From contig NZ_CP044230.1 in NCBI RefSeq assembly GCF_008727815.1, positions 914,001 through 978,000 of the forward strand: DNA of 64,000 nt, read 5' to 3'. The position numbers were made by a program, and so were the translations under genes. The notes under the pieces were generated by a model that had not been told where the DNA came from, did no database searches, and was given only the letters and a program-made list of their open reading frames with translations. The stretch comes from Streptococcus sp. LPB0220 (GTDB taxonomy: Bacteria; Bacillota; Bacilli; Lactobacillales; Streptococcaceae). Shown piece by piece: positions 11,516 to 24,514 of this stretch (positions are counted from its first letter, which is position 1; each line of letters opens with the position of its first letter).

Positions 11516-12377
11516 CGGATATACTCGGATGGCAGCGGTCATTGCCCATCCGATTCGTCATAGTATCTCTCCTTTCATTCATAATCTAGCCTATGAATTA
11601 ACAGCGACCAATGCTGCTTATCTAGCTTGGGATATTGCTGAAGAAGACTTAGAAAGCACCATCAGCCAAATTCGTAAGTTAGATATGATTGGGGCCAATA
11701 TCTCCATGCCCTATAAGCAGAAGGTCTTTCCTTATCTAGATGAAGTGGATGAGATGGCCCGAAAGATCGGTTCTGTCAATACCATTGTTCACCGTGATGG
11801 CAAGCTTAAAGGCTATAATACGGATGGAATTGGTTTCTTTCGTAGTTTACCTCCTGCTTTCTCTATTAAGGGAAAAACAATGGTTCTCTTAGGTGCAGGT
11901 GGTGCAGCTTTAGCGATTATTGCACAGGCGATTCATCTAGGTGTGAAACGTATCCTTGTCTTTGTGAGAGAGGAAAGATTGGTTCATTATCGTTCAATAG
12001 TTCAGTTGGTTGAAGAAGGCTTTGATTTCTTGATAGAATTGTATGCGATTGAGAAAGATGAAGATGTTCAAAACTCTTTTCATCAAGCTGATCTCATCTT
12101 AAATGCCACTGGTGTTGGAATGGATGGTCAGTCTCTTCCAATAGAGAGTCACTTGACCTTTCCCCCACATGCCTTAATCGTAGAGATGGCCTACTATCCG
12201 GCAGTGACCCCCTTTCTGCAATTAGCAGTGAATCAAGGAAACCAGAGGGTAAATGGGCTGGGAATGCTCTTTTATCAAGCTGAAGCAGCCTTTGAATTAA
12301 TGACTGGGAAAGTATTTCCTACAGAGTCTGTATGGGAAGCATTGACAACAGAATATCGCCAATTTGTATGTGACTAA
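11505..12377 (+). CDS. aroE: Shikimate dehydrogenase
   Basis: 290 residues. The substrate domain has the HSISPFIHN motif and K in MPYKQKV; the NTDGIGF block precedes the NADP-binding GAGGAALAI loop. It reduces 3-dehydroshikimate to shikimate. Coupled to aroD by an 11-base overlap and followed by a long hairpin that probably ends the rlmI-aroD-aroE transcript. Confidence 0.97.
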   Translation: MKIDGYTRMAAVIAHPIRHSISPFIHNLAYELTATNAAYLAWDIAEEDLESTISQIRKLDMIGANISMPYKQKVFPYLDEVDEMARKIGSVNTIVHRDGKLKGYNTDGIGFFRSLPPAFSIKGKTMVLLGAGGAALAIIAQAIHLGVKRILVFVREERLVHYRSIVQLVEEGFDFLIELYAIEKDEDVQNSFHQADLILNATGVGMDGQSLPIESHLTFPPHALIVEMAYYPAVTPFLQLAVNQGNQRVNGLGMLFYQAEAAFELMTGKVFPTESVWEALTTEYRQFVCD

Positions 12378-12413
12378 GAGAGGGTTTTACATTTTCCTAT
12401 TGAAAAAGCTTTA

Positions 12414-12469
12414 TGAGATTAGAACAGGAACTGATTTTTTAAAAAACAGTCTTGCTCTAGTCTCTTTTT
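12414..12469 (+). terminator. Terminator-like hairpin after aroE
   Basis: Long imperfect stem: GAGATTAGAACAGGAACTG pairs with CAGTCTTGCTCTAGTCTC around an A/T loop, followed by TTTTT. It separates aroE from the aroB promoter. Confidence 0.65.
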
Positions 12470-12473
12470 CATT

Positions 12474-12513
12474 TTGATTGAGACATGTGCCCTATTTCAT
12501 GATAAGATAGAAT
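12474..12513 (+). promoter_or_regulatory. Putative aroB promoter
   Basis: TTGATTGAGA region followed by TGA-TAAGAT and TAGAAT -10-like hexamers (12500-12513). The block CATGTGCCCTATTTCATGAT closely resembles the block in front of aroA (16472-16487), see findings. Confidence 0.5.
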
Positions 12514-12539
12514 CAAAGAAAAACGTGAAGGAGATTCCT

Positions 12540-13613
12540 ATGAACGTATCGGTACCTATTCCAGGACATTCCTATGATATTGTGATTGAAAGAGGTGGTC
12601 TCAACCAGGTTGGAGACTGGTTGCGCACTCTTTGGGGCGATAAAAAAGTCGCTATCATTTCCGATAACCGCGTGGCTAAGCTATATGCCTCAATCGTAGA
12701 GAAGAGCCTTGAGAAAGCTGGTTTTCAAGTGGTGCGCTTTGAGTTTCTTCAAGGGGAAGCTAGTAAGAATCTAACCACTGTTTCAAAAGTTTATGAATTT
12801 CTAGCTACCCATGGTATGACGCGCAGTGATGGAATCGTCGCTCTTGGGGGTGGCGTAGTTGGTGATTTGGCTGGTTTTGCTGCCTCAACCTATATGCGGG
12901 GAATTTCCTTTGTTCAGATCCCAACTAGCTTGACCGCACAGGTGGATTCTTCTATCGGGGGAAAGACGGGAGTCAATACAGCACTTGCCAAAAACATGGT
13001 AGGGACCTTTGCTCAACCAGATGGTGTGTTTATTGATCCTGAAGTGTTGAGCACGTTGGGGCAACGTGAATTGATCGAGGGGATGGGCGAAGTCATCAAG
13101 TACGGCCTCATCCAAGATACGGAACTCTGGGAAGAATTGGAAGCCATGGATGGTTCTGTCCAGAGTATTTTAGAGCATGCAGAGAGCATCATTTCTCATT
13201 CTTGCTTGGTGAAGCGAGACCATGTTGTGGCAGATGAGCTGGACAATGGTATTCGACTGTATCTCAATTTTGGTCATACGATCGGGCATGCCATTGAAGC
13301 GACAGCTGGTTATGGACAGGTTATGCATGGGGAAGCCGTTAGTATAGGCATGGTGCAGCTGTCCCGAGTTGCAGAAGAAAAGGGCCTGATGCCAAAGGGA
13401 ATCGCTAAAAAAATCGAAGAAATGTGCCGGAAATTTGGCCTTCCTGTGACCTATGAGAACTGGGATAAAGAAGCCCTTTATCAAGCCTTGACCCATGACA
13501 AAAAGGCACGTGGGACGAACTTGAAATTAGTCATTGTTCCAGAGTTGGGGCAAGCAGCGATTCATCAAATCCCTCTTCAAGAAATGAAGGACTTTTTAGA
13601 AAGAAAGGAATAA
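12540..13613 (+). CDS. aroB: 3-dehydroquinate synthase
   Basis: 357 residues, the normal AroB length. Nucleotide-binding [11 protein letters not shown] (near 104-114), the [19 protein letters not shown] block and the metal-binding histidines in the [11 protein letters not shown] motif are all present. It converts DAHP to 3-dehydroquinate. The frame is open to a TTG at 12474, but the ATG at 12540 has AAGGAG 6 bases upstream and gives the family N-terminus, so it was chosen. First gene of aroB-aroC-tyrA. Confidence 0.97.
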   Translation: MNVSVPIPGHSYDIVIERGGLNQVGDWLRTLWGDKKVAIISDNRVAKLYASIVEKSLEKAGFQVVRFEFLQGEASKNLTTVSKVYEFLATHGMTRSDGIVALGGGVVGDLAGFAASTYMRGISFVQIPTSLTAQVDSSIGGKTGVNTALAKNMVGTFAQPDGVFIDPEVLSTLGQRELIEGMGEVIKYGLIQDTELWEELEAMDGSVQSILEHAESIISHSCLVKRDHVVADELDNGIRLYLNFGHTIGHAIEATAGYGQVMHGEAVSIGMVQLSRVAEEKGLMPKGIAKKIEEMCRKFGLPVTYENWDKEALYQALTHDKKARGTNLKLVIVPELGQAAIHQIPLQEMKDFLERKE

Positions 13614-13619
13614 GGTCGT

Positions 13620-14786
13620 ATGAGATATTTAACAGCAGGAGAGTCCCATGGGCCTCGACTAACAGCCATCATCGAGGGGGTTCCGGCAGGCCTTCCTTTA
13701 TCTGAAGAGGATATTAATAAAGAGCTCAAACGTCGACAAGGTGGCTATGGTCGCGGTGCTCGGATGAAAATTGAGAGTGACCGGGTCGAGATCACATCAG
13801 GGGTCCGTCATGGCTTGACTATAGGAGGTCCGATTACTCTGAATGTGACCAATCTGGATCACCAAAAATGGCTGGAGATCATGAATGTAGCACCGGTAGA
13901 AGAGAAACAGAAAAATCTACGTAAGATCACCAAGCCACGTCCTGGTCATGCCGATCTAGTCGGAGGAATTAAGTATCGTTTTGATGATCTCCGAAATTCC
14001 TTAGAGCGTTCTTCTGCCCGTGAGACAACCATGCGTGTAGCCGTTGGTGCAGTTGCTAAACGGATTTTAGAAGAAATCGGCCTTGAAGTGGCCAGCCACA
14101 TTGTGAATTTTGGGGGAATCGAGATTGCAATTCCCGAGAATCTAACTGTTTCAGAAATCAAGGAAAAGGCAGGTCAGTCGGAAGTTTCGATCGTGGTGCC
14201 AGAACAAGAAGAAGCCGTTAAGGCTTACATTGACCTAGTGAAAAAAGATGGGGATACCATCGGGGGAATTGTGGAAACCTTGGTTGGTGGTGTGCCTGTT
14301 GGACTAGGATCCTATGTGCAATGGGACAAGAAATTGGATGCCAAAATCGCTCAAGGAGTGGTCTCTATCAATGCCTTTAAGGGAGTGGAGTTTGGTCTTG
14401 GGTTCGACGCAGGTCGCCTAAAAGGTAGTCAAGTCATGGATGAAATCATCTGGTCTCAGGACACTGGCTATACCCGTCGCACCAATAATCTTGGAGGTTT
14501 TGAAGGGGGCATGACCAATGGTGAGCCCATTCTGGTTCGTGGCGTCATGAAGCCTATTCCGACCCTCTACAAACCTTTGATGAGTGTGGATATTGAAACC
14601 CATGAGCCTTATAAAGCAACAGTTGAGCGCAGCGATCCAACGGCTTTGCCAGCTGCAGGTGTGGTAATGGAAGCAGTGGTCGCAACAGTCCTTGCTACAG
14701 AAGTGCTTGAAAAATTCTCATCCGATAACTTGGAAGAATTGAAAGAAGCCGTTGCTAAGCACCGGGACTTTACGAAGAATTTTTAA
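13620..14786 (+). CDS. aroC: Chorismate synthase
   Basis: 388 residues. Hallmark motifs GESHGP at the N-terminus, the [12 protein letters not shown] block and the DFTKNF-type C-terminus are present. It makes chorismate from EPSP using reduced FMN. It begins 6 bases after aroB, so it is cotranscribed with it. Confidence 0.98.
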   Translation: MRYLTAGESHGPRLTAIIEGVPAGLPLSEEDINKELKRRQGGYGRGARMKIESDRVEITSGVRHGLTIGGPITLNVTNLDHQKWLEIMNVAPVEEKQKNLRKITKPRPGHADLVGGIKYRFDDLRNSLERSSARETTMRVAVGAVAKRILEEIGLEVASHIVNFGGIEIAIPENLTVSEIKEKAGQSEVSIVVPEQEEAVKAYIDLVKKDGDTIGGIVETLVGGVPVGLGSYVQWDKKLDAKIAQGVVSINAFKGVEFGLGFDAGRLKGSQVMDEIIWSQDTGYTRRTNNLGGFEGGMTNGEPILVRGVMKPIPTLYKPLMSVDIETHEPYKATVERSDPTALPAAGVVMEAVVATVLATEVLEKFSSDNLEELKEAVAKHRDFTKNF

Positions 14787-14802
14787 GAGAAAGAGTTTTC
14801 CT

Positions 14803-15909
14803 TTGGAGAAGAAAGTTGTATATATTGCAGGCTTGGGCTTGATTGGTGCTTCACTTGCGCTTGGCATTAAGAGGGCCCACCCAAACGTGACTGTTCTTGG
14901 GTACAATCGTAGTGAAGCCTCTCGAACCATCGCCCTTGAAAGAGGAATGGTGGATCAGGTGACGGATGATTTCGCAGCCTTTGCCCCTTTAGCAGATATC
15001 ATTATTTTAACCCTTCCCATCAAGCAAACCAAGTCTTACTTAGAAACCTTAGCTAGCTTGCATTTGAAAGACCGGGTATTGGTGACAGATGCAGGCTCTA
15101 CCAAGGCAGAAATTGTCGCACAAGCTGAAAAAGTGTTTACAGATAAGGATGTACGCTTTGTGGGAGGACACCCTATGGCTGGTAGTCATAAGACAGGTGC
15201 TGCAGCAGCAGATGCCACTTTATTTGAGAACGCTTATTATATTTTTACCCCTTCCAGCTTGACGACAGGGGGTGCCATGGAAGAGTTGAAAGAGCTTCTG
15301 AGTGGATTGGGATCCCGCTTTATCGAAATCGATGCTGAGGAACACGATAGGATAACCTCTCAGATCAGTCATTTTCCTCATATTTTAGCTTCGACTCTGG
15401 TCGAGCAGGCCGTAGCTTATGGGGAAGAGCATGAAATGACCCGCCGTTTTGCAGCTGGTGGCTTTCGGGATATGACACGGATTGCGGAAAGTGAGCCGGG
15501 CATGTGGACCTCTATTCTCTTGTCCAACACTCAAGCGATATTAGAGCGGATTGCAGATTTCAAAGAGCGTTTGGATCAAGTGGCCGAGACCATTCAAGCA
15601 GATAACGAAGAGGCCATCTGGTCCTTTTTCCAAGAAGGGCGGAAGCACCGAAAAGAAATGCAAATCCATCAGCGTGCTGGACGCGATAGTGCCTATGATC
15701 TCTTTATCGATGTCCCCGATCAGGAAGGTGTGATCCTCGAAATCTTACAACTCTTACAAGGGATTTCCTTGGTTAATATTCATATCAATGAAGAGAATCG
15801 TGAAGATATCCACGGGATTTTGCAGCTGACCTTTAAAAATGCAGAGGATCAAGAGCGAGCTCAAACATTGATCAGCCAGGCGACGTCTTATACCGTCCTT
15901 GCTCGCTAG
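14803..15909 (+). CDS. tyrA: Prephenate dehydrogenase
   Basis: 368 residues. NAD-binding GLGLIGASLALGI at the N-terminus, a catalytic HPMAGSHKTG block and a C-terminal ACT-type regulatory region (VNIHINEENRED). It converts prephenate to 4-hydroxyphenylpyruvate for tyrosine. The frame extends upstream into aroC, but the TTG at 14803, 16 bases after the aroC stop, gives the N-terminus and length of streptococcal TyrA (about 367 residues) and has GAAAGAG upstream, so TTG is taken as the start. Confidence 0.93.
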   Translation: MEKKVVYIAGLGLIGASLALGIKRAHPNVTVLGYNRSEASRTIALERGMVDQVTDDFAAFAPLADIIILTLPIKQTKSYLETLASLHLKDRVLVTDAGSTKAEIVAQAEKVFTDKDVRFVGGHPMAGSHKTGAAAADATLFENAYYIFTPSSLTTGGAMEELKELLSGLGSRFIEIDAEEHDRITSQISHFPHILASTLVEQAVAYGEEHEMTRRFAAGGFRDMTRIAESEPGMWTSILLSNTQAILERIADFKERLDQVAETIQADNEEAIWSFFQEGRKHRKEMQIHQRAGRDSAYDLFIDVPDQEGVILEILQLLQGISLVNIHINEENREDIHGILQLTFKNAEDQERAQTLISQATSYTVLAR

Positions 15910-15971
15910 GTCTAAAGAAGGATTTGCGTCAAAATACCTGCTTCATTTTAGGAATATTGAAGGAAAAGCAG

Positions 15972-15977
15972 TATAAT
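15972..15977 (+). promoter_or_regulatory. Promoter -10 of ylbF-family gene
   Basis: TATAAT 33 bases before the ATG; -35 weak. A good AAGGAG ribosome site follows. Confidence 0.6.
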
Positions 15978-16009
15978 AGAAGTATCTTATCAGTAAAGGA
16001 GCCTAGAAA

Positions 16010-16348
16010 ATGGCAAATATTTATGATGTAGCAAACGAACTCTCTCGGACCCTGCGAGACCTTCCTGAATATAAGGCTGTCGTAGAAAGCAAGCAAGCGA
16101 TCGAAGCAAATCCAGAAGCGAAAACGCTGTTTGACGAATATGTCGCTTTCCAAAATCAACTGCAAGGCTTGATGCAATCCGGTCAACTTCCAACAGAAGC
16201 TGTGCAACAAGAAATGAAGGACTATATGGAAAAAATCCAAGCGAGTCCGATTGTGAATGAATTTTTCACCAAACAACAACAATTGTCTATTTATCTTGCA
16301 GATCTTGAAAAGATTATCTTTGAGCCGATTCAAGATTTATACAAATAG
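16010..16348 (+). CDS. YlbF/YmcA family protein
   Basis: 112-residue all-helical acidic protein of the YlbF/YmcA family (MANIYDVANELSRTLRD N-terminus). In Bacillus these proteins form a complex with Fe-S clusters that guides RNase Y and affects competence and sporulation; the role in streptococci is not established. It lies between tyrA and aroA with its own promoter and terminator, a position kept in other streptococci. Confidence 0.88.
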   Translation: MANIYDVANELSRTLRDLPEYKAVVESKQAIEANPEAKTLFDEYVAFQNQLQGLMQSGQLPTEAVQQEMKDYMEKIQASPIVNEFFTKQQQLSIYLADLEKIIFEPIQDLYK

Positions 16349-16355
16349 ATATTTC

Positions 16356-16388
16356 TACCAGAGTTGTCATTTCGACTCTGGTATTTTC
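16356..16388 (+). terminator. Terminator of ylbF-family gene
   Basis: TACCAGAGT ... ACTCTGGTA followed by TTTTCG. Confidence 0.75.
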
Positions 16389-16464
16389 GTTCGTCAGTAG
16401 AAGAAAAGAGGCTCAAAAAAAGCTAGGAAACATTCGTTTTTTGTTCCAAATTTTTGATCAAAAA

Positions 16465-18272
<1,808 letters not shown>

Positions 18273-18282
<10 letters not shown>

Positions 18283-19127
18283 GCTATCTTGGTCCCAAGG
18301 GATCTTTTACCCATGATGTGGCGACACATAGCTTTCCAACTTCTGAACGCATTGCCTATCGGACGATCACAGATGTCATCAAGGCTTATGAGAATCAAGA
18401 GATCGATTTTGCGGTTGTCCCAGTTGAAAACTCGATTGAAGGCAGTGTCCATGAGACCCTTGATTACCTCTTTCACCAAGGGACCATCCAGGCCGTTGCA
18501 GAAGTGGTCTATCCCATCAAGCAACAGCTCTTGGTGGCTAAAAAAGACCGCCCCATTCGAACGGTCTATTCGCATCCACAGGCCTTGGCCCAAGGGAAGG
18601 CTTTTCTAAGGGCCCATTATCCAGATGCGGCTATGGAAATGACGGCTTCAACAGCCTATGCGGCTCGCTATGTGGCAGAGCATCCAGACCTGGAAATTGC
18701 AGCGATTGCGCCTCTAGCAGCAGCCAGTGAGTACGGCTTGGAAGTCCAGGCCAAAGACATCCAGGAAATTGAGGACAATTATACACGTTTTTGGATTTTA
18801 GGGGCCAAAGAGCCAGCGATCTCAGAAACTTTAAGTCCGGCCCTTCAAAAAGTTAGCTTGGCTTTGACCTTACCAAGTAACTTGGCAGGAGCCCTCTATA
18901 AAGGTTTGTCCACCTTTGCTTGGAGGGGGATCAATTTGACCAAGATTGAAAGTCGTCCCTTAAAAACAGCTTTAGGAGAATACTTTTTCATTATTGACCT
19001 CCTGAATGAAGCGCCTGATCTTCTGCAGTTTGCCTATCAAGAATTAGACAGTTTGGGCATTCAGACAAAAGTCTTGGGTCAGTATCAGGTCTATACCTTA
19101 AAAGATAACGGAATGGAGAAAAGATGA
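18273..19127 (+). CDS. pheA: Prephenate dehydratase
   Basis: 284 residues, monofunctional. N-terminal GYLGPKGSFTHDVA, the catalytic TRFWILG block near residues 171-177, and a C-terminal ACT domain with the ESRP phenylalanine-binding motif (KIESRPLKT). It makes phenylpyruvate, and feedback inhibition by phenylalanine is expected from the ESRP motif. It overlaps aroK by 10 bases and lytR by 4 (ATGA). Confidence 0.97.
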
Positions 19128-20437
19128 GTAACGAATCCAACTTTCTATCTCACCATGAGCGAAAGCGATTAGAGTACTTATACTCAAATTTTCATTATTT
19201 GAATGAACGAGAACAACTAGAATACAATTACCTGCTCAAGAAGAGCCAAGGAGCTTATGAGGAAGCAGAAGCCCTTCAACCTGAGGTAGACGCTACAGAA
19301 GAAGTGCAAGGAGAGATTGCTGAACCAATTGGGGATCTCCCTGTTTACCAATCACGTAGCAAAAAGTCTAAGAAGAAAGCAGTTGCTGCGACGAGCGATA
19401 TACCTAAGAAACCACGGAAAAAGATCCGCGTCAAGCGGATTCTTAAGTGGCTTGCTCTCTTTTTCTTGCTCATTATCGGTGGCATGGTCTTCATGTTTGT
19501 GAAAGGCCTCAACAGCAAGCCGACAGGTCCAGATGCCAAACCGGCCGTCGTTGAAAAATTTAACGGCAAGAAGTCGCGAGATGGGGTCAATATCCTGATC
19601 TTGGGGACAGATGGTCGGATCGGTGAGAAATCGGAAGAGACCCGGACAGACTCCATCATGGTGGTCAATGTCAATAACAAAGAAGGCAAGATCAAGATGG
19701 TCAGCTTCATGCGGGATACATTGGTCCATATCGATGGTGTTAGCCAGCAAAAAATTCCAGAGTATGATGGCTACTACGACCAGAAGCTCAATACTGCCTT
19801 CACCATCGGGGAGCAAAATAACAACCAAGGAGCTGAATTGGTGCGTCAGATGCTTAAGGATAACTTTGACATTGACATCCAATATTACGCCATGGTCGAT
19901 TTCAAGACCTTTGCGACAGCAATCGATACTCTCTTCCCAAATGGGGTCGAGATGAATGCGCAATTTTCAACGGTTGATGGCGAAAAGGTCGGTGAAGTAG
20001 AAGTTCCAGACGATTTGAACATGAAAGACGGTGTCGTTCCGCAGCAAACCATCAAGGTTGGAAAACAACGGATGGATGGCCGGACCCTTCTCAATTACTC
20101 GCGTTTCCGTAAGGATGATGAAGGAGACTTTGGTCGGACCCGTCGCCAACAAGAGGTCATGTCCGCTATCATGCATCAGATCAAGGATCCGACTAAACTC
20201 TTTACGGGATCAGAAGCCCTTGGGAAAGTTTTTGCCATGACGTCTACCAATGTTCCTTTCTCTTTCCTATTGACCAATGGACTTGGACTAGTCGGAAGTG
20301 CTGGAAAAGGAATTGAACGAGTAACCATCCCAGAAAATGGGGATTGGGTCGATGCCTACGATATGTACGGTGGTCAAGGATTGCTGGTTGATTTTGACGC
20401 TTATAAAAAGAAATTGTACCAAATGGGACTGAGATGA
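19124..20437 (+). CDS. LytR-CpsA-Psr family protein
   Basis: 437 residues. A basic cytosolic N-terminal region (1-105), one membrane helix (about 106-126), then an extracellular LCP domain with conserved basic/acidic residues (LGTDGR, RTDSIMV, MRDT, NYSRFRKDDEGDFGRTRRQQ). LCP enzymes transfer lipid-linked teichoic acid or capsule to peptidoglycan. It is the last gene of the aromatic operon, a position conserved in pneumococcus where it is called psr. Coupled to pheA by ATGA. Confidence 0.93.
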   Translation: MSNESNFLSHHERKRLEYLYSNFHYLNEREQLEYNYLLKKSQGAYEEAEALQPEVDATEEVQGEIAEPIGDLPVYQSRSKKSKKKAVAATSDIPKKPRKKIRVKRILKWLALFFLLIIGGMVFMFVKGLNSKPTGPDAKPAVVEKFNGKKSRDGVNILILGTDGRIGEKSEETRTDSIMVVNVNNKEGKIKMVSFMRDTLVHIDGVSQQKIPEYDGYYDQKLNTAFTIGEQNNNQGAELVRQMLKDNFDIDIQYYAMVDFKTFATAIDTLFPNGVEMNAQFSTVDGEKVGEVEVPDDLNMKDGVVPQQTIKVGKQRMDGRTLLNYSRFRKDDEGDFGRTRRQQEVMSAIMHQIKDPTKLFTGSEALGKVFAMTSTNVPFSFLLTNGLGLVGSAGKGIERVTIPENGDWVDAYDMYGGQGLLVDFDAYKKKLYQMGLR

Positions 20438-20443
20438 TATAAT
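20414..20443 (+). promoter_or_regulatory. Promoter of rumA
   Basis: TTGTAC (20414-20419), 18-base spacer, TATAAT (20438-20443) with extended TGA. The -35 and spacer lie inside the end of the lytR coding region and the -10 just after its stop. Confidence 0.75.
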
Positions 20444-20476
20444 AAGGGGATAGGAGTTTTGGACTCCACCCCTTTT
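20444..20476 (+). terminator. Hairpin after lytR / 5' of rumA
   Basis: AAGGGG-ATA-GGAGT ... ACTCC-A-CCCCTT followed by TTAATTT. It can terminate the lytR transcript, but most of it would also lie in the rumA leader because the rumA start point is expected near 20450. Confidence 0.6.
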
Positions 20477-20493
20477 AATTTGTAGAAAGATAG

Positions 20494-21855
<1,362 letters not shown>

Positions 21856-21871
21856 AAACCTTTGAATGAAA

Positions 21872-21913
21872 GGGAATACGAAAAGCCTTGATTGTAAAGG
21901 CTTTTCATATTCC
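21872..21913 (+). terminator. Terminator of rumA
   Basis: GGAATACGAAAAGCCTT ... AAGGCTTTTCATATTCC, a long near-perfect stem. Diverged copies occur at 26336 and 30886 behind copies of the rumA tail. Confidence 0.8.
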
Positions 21914-21923
21914 AATAAAGAAC

Positions 21924-21974
21924 TTGACATTAATAGTTACTTCCACTACAATAGAACTACATACCATTGGTATG
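21924..21974 (+). promoter_or_regulatory. tetR promoter with TetR operator O1
   Basis: TTGACA (21924-21929), 17-base spacer, TACAAT (21947-21952). The palindrome CATACC-ATT-GGTATG (21960-21974) starts at the expected +1. The same palindrome recurs twice upstream of the ABC genes, so this TetR probably represses itself. Confidence 0.85.
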
Positions 21975-21990
21975 ATAGAAAGGGACTAAA

Positions 21991-22620
21991 ATGGCAAGGA
22001 ATAGAAACTCACATGAAACTAGACAAAAAATACTAGAGGTCTCTAAAAATTTATTTTTAGAAAAAGGATTTGATAATACGTCAATACAAGATATCATAGA
22101 TGGCTTAGGTGGATTAACAAAAGGTGTTATCTATCATCATTTTGAGTCCAAATATGATATACTGCAAACGATCATTAGCGAAAATAATCAAGAAATTTTA
22201 AATTATAATTGGAGAGGAAATTCTGGATTAGAAAAGATACAAAATTCTTTGATGGACTCTTTCTCTAATTTTGAACACCAAAGGCTCGTTTACTCTGCCT
22301 CAATCATGCTAAGAAGTCCTCGTTTGTTAGGAGAGCAGTATTTAGGTCTATTTTCTGATTTTTTACCCGAAATTAGAGAAAAAGTTTACGAAGGAGTTGA
22401 AGATGGGTCTATTAAAACAGAATATCCAGAAGAGCTAGCAGATTTAATTGTTTTAACTCTAAATATTTGGATTGGTTTTCAAATTTCCGTCTTTTCATTA
22501 GAAGAATTAAAGCGCAAAATGAATTTCATTAAACTTACTTTTGAAGGTCTAGGGGTACAGTTAATTTCTGATGAAATGATGGAGGTGATTTTCAACTTAT
22601 TCGATCACTTAAAAAAATAG
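21991..22620 (+). CDS. TetR/AcrR family regulator
   Basis: 209 residues. The N-terminal helix-turn-helix of the TetR family (residues about 10-56, TSIQDIIDGLGGLTKGVIYHH) is followed by a divergent ligand domain. The promoter overlaps a CATACC-N3-GGTATG palindrome, and two more copies precede the downstream ABC genes, so it likely represses itself and the exporter. AT-rich and unlike the core codon use upstream. First gene inserted after rumA. Confidence 0.92.
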   Translation: MARNRNSHETRQKILEVSKNLFLEKGFDNTSIQDIIDGLGGLTKGVIYHHFESKYDILQTIISENNQEILNYNWRGNSGLEKIQNSLMDSFSNFEHQRLVYSASIMLRSPRLLGEQYLGLFSDFLPEIREKVYEGVEDGSIKTEYPEELADLIVLTLNIWIGFQISVFSLEELKRKMNFIKLTFEGLGVQLISDEMMEVIFNLFDHLKK

Positions 22621-22713
22621 TAAATAAGTCGTCGCATGTCATTCTTGTTAATACTAATTTCTATTTACGTATTATCAATTAAATAAATTATCTTACATAA
22701 TTTATAATTAAAA

Positions 22714-22738
22714 AATAACATACTTTAAGTGTGTTATT
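22714..22738. terminator. AT-rich hairpin after tetR
   Basis: AATAACATACTT / AAGTGTGTTATT, 12-bp stem with one wobble pair; no strong T-run follows, so it may instead be a boundary or RNA-stability element. Confidence 0.4.
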
Positions 22739-22751
22739 AAAAATATATTAT

Positions 22752-22768
22752 ACATACCGCAGGTATGT
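22752..22768. promoter_or_regulatory. TetR operator O2
   Basis: ACATACC-GCA-GGTATGT perfect palindrome, same half-sites as O1. Confidence 0.75.
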
Positions 22769-22784
22769 TTGTTTTTTTGGTATA

Positions 22785-22803
22785 TACATACCGATAGTAT
22801 GTA
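22785..22803. promoter_or_regulatory. TetR operator O3
   Basis: TACATACC-GAT-AGTATGTA palindrome (one changed half-site base in the core). It sits next to a TATAGT -10-like hexamer (22802-22807), so binding should block the promoter of the ABC genes. Confidence 0.7.
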
Positions 22804-22899
22804 TAGTGATATTGTCTGAAGAATAAGCTTATTTTTAAATATTTGTTGAGATTAGTCTGAATAGTTTATTCTTTATTTACGCTTTGGAGGAAAGAATCT

Positions 22900-23640
22900 A
22901 TGTTGTCGCTTATTAAAATTGAATTAAATAAAGTTTCTAAATCTAAATTATTTTTAGCCTGGTTGTGTACTATATTTATAGTGTTAGGTATTACAGCAAT
23001 CATTATTATGGGATTAGGTACTGACAATAAACTAGGAGAATTCACTGGACAGGATTCTAATGTTATTAGAATTACTGGTAAATGGGAAGGTTGGGCAATT
23101 GTAGCTTCATTGTTTTCATTTTTATTTACAAAAGCAGCATTTTTGATTTTCGAATCTTATTTATTGTCTACGATTATTATTGATGAATTTAAACGAAGTA
23201 CAATTTTTCAGTTGTTTTCTTACCCTATTTCTAAAATAAAGTTACTATGGGGAAAAATTATTTCAGTCATTCTAGTAGCATTTATTGCCCATTTTTCTGC
23301 ACATTTAGTGATTCAATTATTCATTAGATTCATGACTGTTGTCACTGAATCTAGTTATATCCCTCTAGCTAGTCAATTAATTAACTTAGCTGGAATAACG
23401 TTTGCGACAGTACTAATAGGGTTACTACCATTTGTTTTAGGTATGATTAAGCATTCAACAGCTATAACAATGCTTACAGGACTTGGTTTAGCAGCATTAC
23501 TTTCAAATGTAAGTCCAGGAAGTTTATCTAATAATATTGCTGATAACTTATTCTTTTTGATATTTGCAAGTTTCATAAGCTTAATGATTACTTCATTTTC
23601 AATTTTTAATATTTCAAGACAAGATATTAGTATCAAATAG
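22900..23640 (+). CDS. ABC-2 type permease
   Basis: 246 residues with six hydrophobic segments, the layout of ABC-2 transporter permeases such as bacteriocin-immunity or lantibiotic-resistance exporters. A strong GGAGGAAAG ribosome site precedes the ATG. Next to the ATPase gene below, with which it should form one transporter; a second, fused exporter follows. Low GC. Substrate unknown. Confidence 0.8.
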   Translation: MLSLIKIELNKVSKSKLFLAWLCTIFIVLGITAIIIMGLGTDNKLGEFTGQDSNVIRITGKWEGWAIVASLFSFLFTKAAFLIFESYLLSTIIIDEFKRSTIFQLFSYPISKIKLLWGKIISVILVAFIAHFSAHLVIQLFIRFMTVVTESSYIPLASQLINLAGITFATVLIGLLPFVLGMIKHSTAITMLTGLGLAALLSNVSPGSLSNNIADNLFFLIFASFISLMITSFSIFNISRQDISIK

Positions 23641-23774
23641 CATAGTTGAGTTCAATCGAAGGAAAGTTAAAATTCCTTGATGATTTCTATAAAAAAGAGA
23701 CTGTATAAGTTGGTATTTATGCTTCGGAAAAAAATTTCTTGCATTTAAAGCTGGATATAGAAAGAGAGATAGAA

Positions 23775-24512
23775 ATGAGAAATATTGTTGAAATAAAAGA
23801 AGTTTTTAAAACAATTGATAAAGAAGAAATTTTAAGTGGTATCAACCTTCAAATTGCTGAAGGAGAAATCTATGGGTTTTTAGGACCGAATGGTGCTGGA
23901 AAAACAACGTTAATGAAATGTATGTTATCCTTATCAACAATTACATCAGGTAGTATTGAAATTTTTGGGAAAAATCTACAAGAACACAGAGAAGAAATCC
24001 TTAGCCAGATTGGTAGTATTATTGAAACACCAATTTTTTATGATAATTGCACTGCAAAAGAAATTTTGGTAATTCATGCTCAGTATATGGGGAAAAATAT
24101 TACTGAATCAGATGTATTAAGAGTCTTAAGAATGGTCGGATTAAAAAATACGACTAAAAAAGTAAAAGATTTTTCGTTAGGAATGAGGCAAAGGCTTGGG
24201 TTAGCTCGTGCCTTTCTAACAAAACCTAAATTGTTAATTTTAGATGAGCCAATCAATGGTTTAGATCCAATAGGAATTCAAGAAATTCGAAATCTTTTGT
24301 TGTCGCTTTCTAAGGAGCATGGAATTACAGTACTAATATCGAGTCATATATTATCGGAAATTTCACAGATAGCAGATAAGATTGGTTTTATCAAAAATGG
24401 AGAAATGGTAGAACAGGTTTCTATGAAAGAGATTAGGAGAAAGAATATTGACTTAGAAGAATATTTTATGTCACATTTTCTCAATGAAATTAAGAATTAT
24501 GAGGTAGATTAA
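23775..24512 (+). CDS. ABC transporter ATP-binding protein
   Basis: 245 residues. Walker A GPNGAGKTT, signature FSLGMRQRLG, Walker B LLILDEP and a SSHILSEI switch region are all intact. Resembles the BcrA/LanF-type ATPases paired with ABC-2 permeases. The frame opens at a TTG at 23739, but the ATG at 23775 behind AGAGAGAT gives the usual N-terminus (MRNIVEIKEV). The exporter gene begins 2 bases after the stop. Confidence 0.93.
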   Translation: MRNIVEIKEVFKTIDKEEILSGINLQIAEGEIYGFLGPNGAGKTTLMKCMLSLSTITSGSIEIFGKNLQEHREEILSQIGSIIETPIFYDNCTAKEILVIHAQYMGKNITESDVLRVLRMVGLKNTTKKVKDFSLGMRQRLGLARAFLTKPKLLILDEPINGLDPIGIQEIRNLLLSLSKEHGITVLISSHILSEISQIADKIGFIKNGEMVEQVSMKEIRRKNIDLEEYFMSHFLNEIKNYEVD

Positions 24513-24514
24513 GG

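Noticed and set aside
12474..12539. N-terminal extension of aroB from TTG
   Set aside because: It spans the promoter and the ribosome site of the ATG at 12540, and makes the protein 22 residues longer than its family.
19352..19963. 203-codon minus-strand frame inside the LytR-family gene
   Set aside because: Shadow of the LCP coding region; composition follows the opposite strand's codons.
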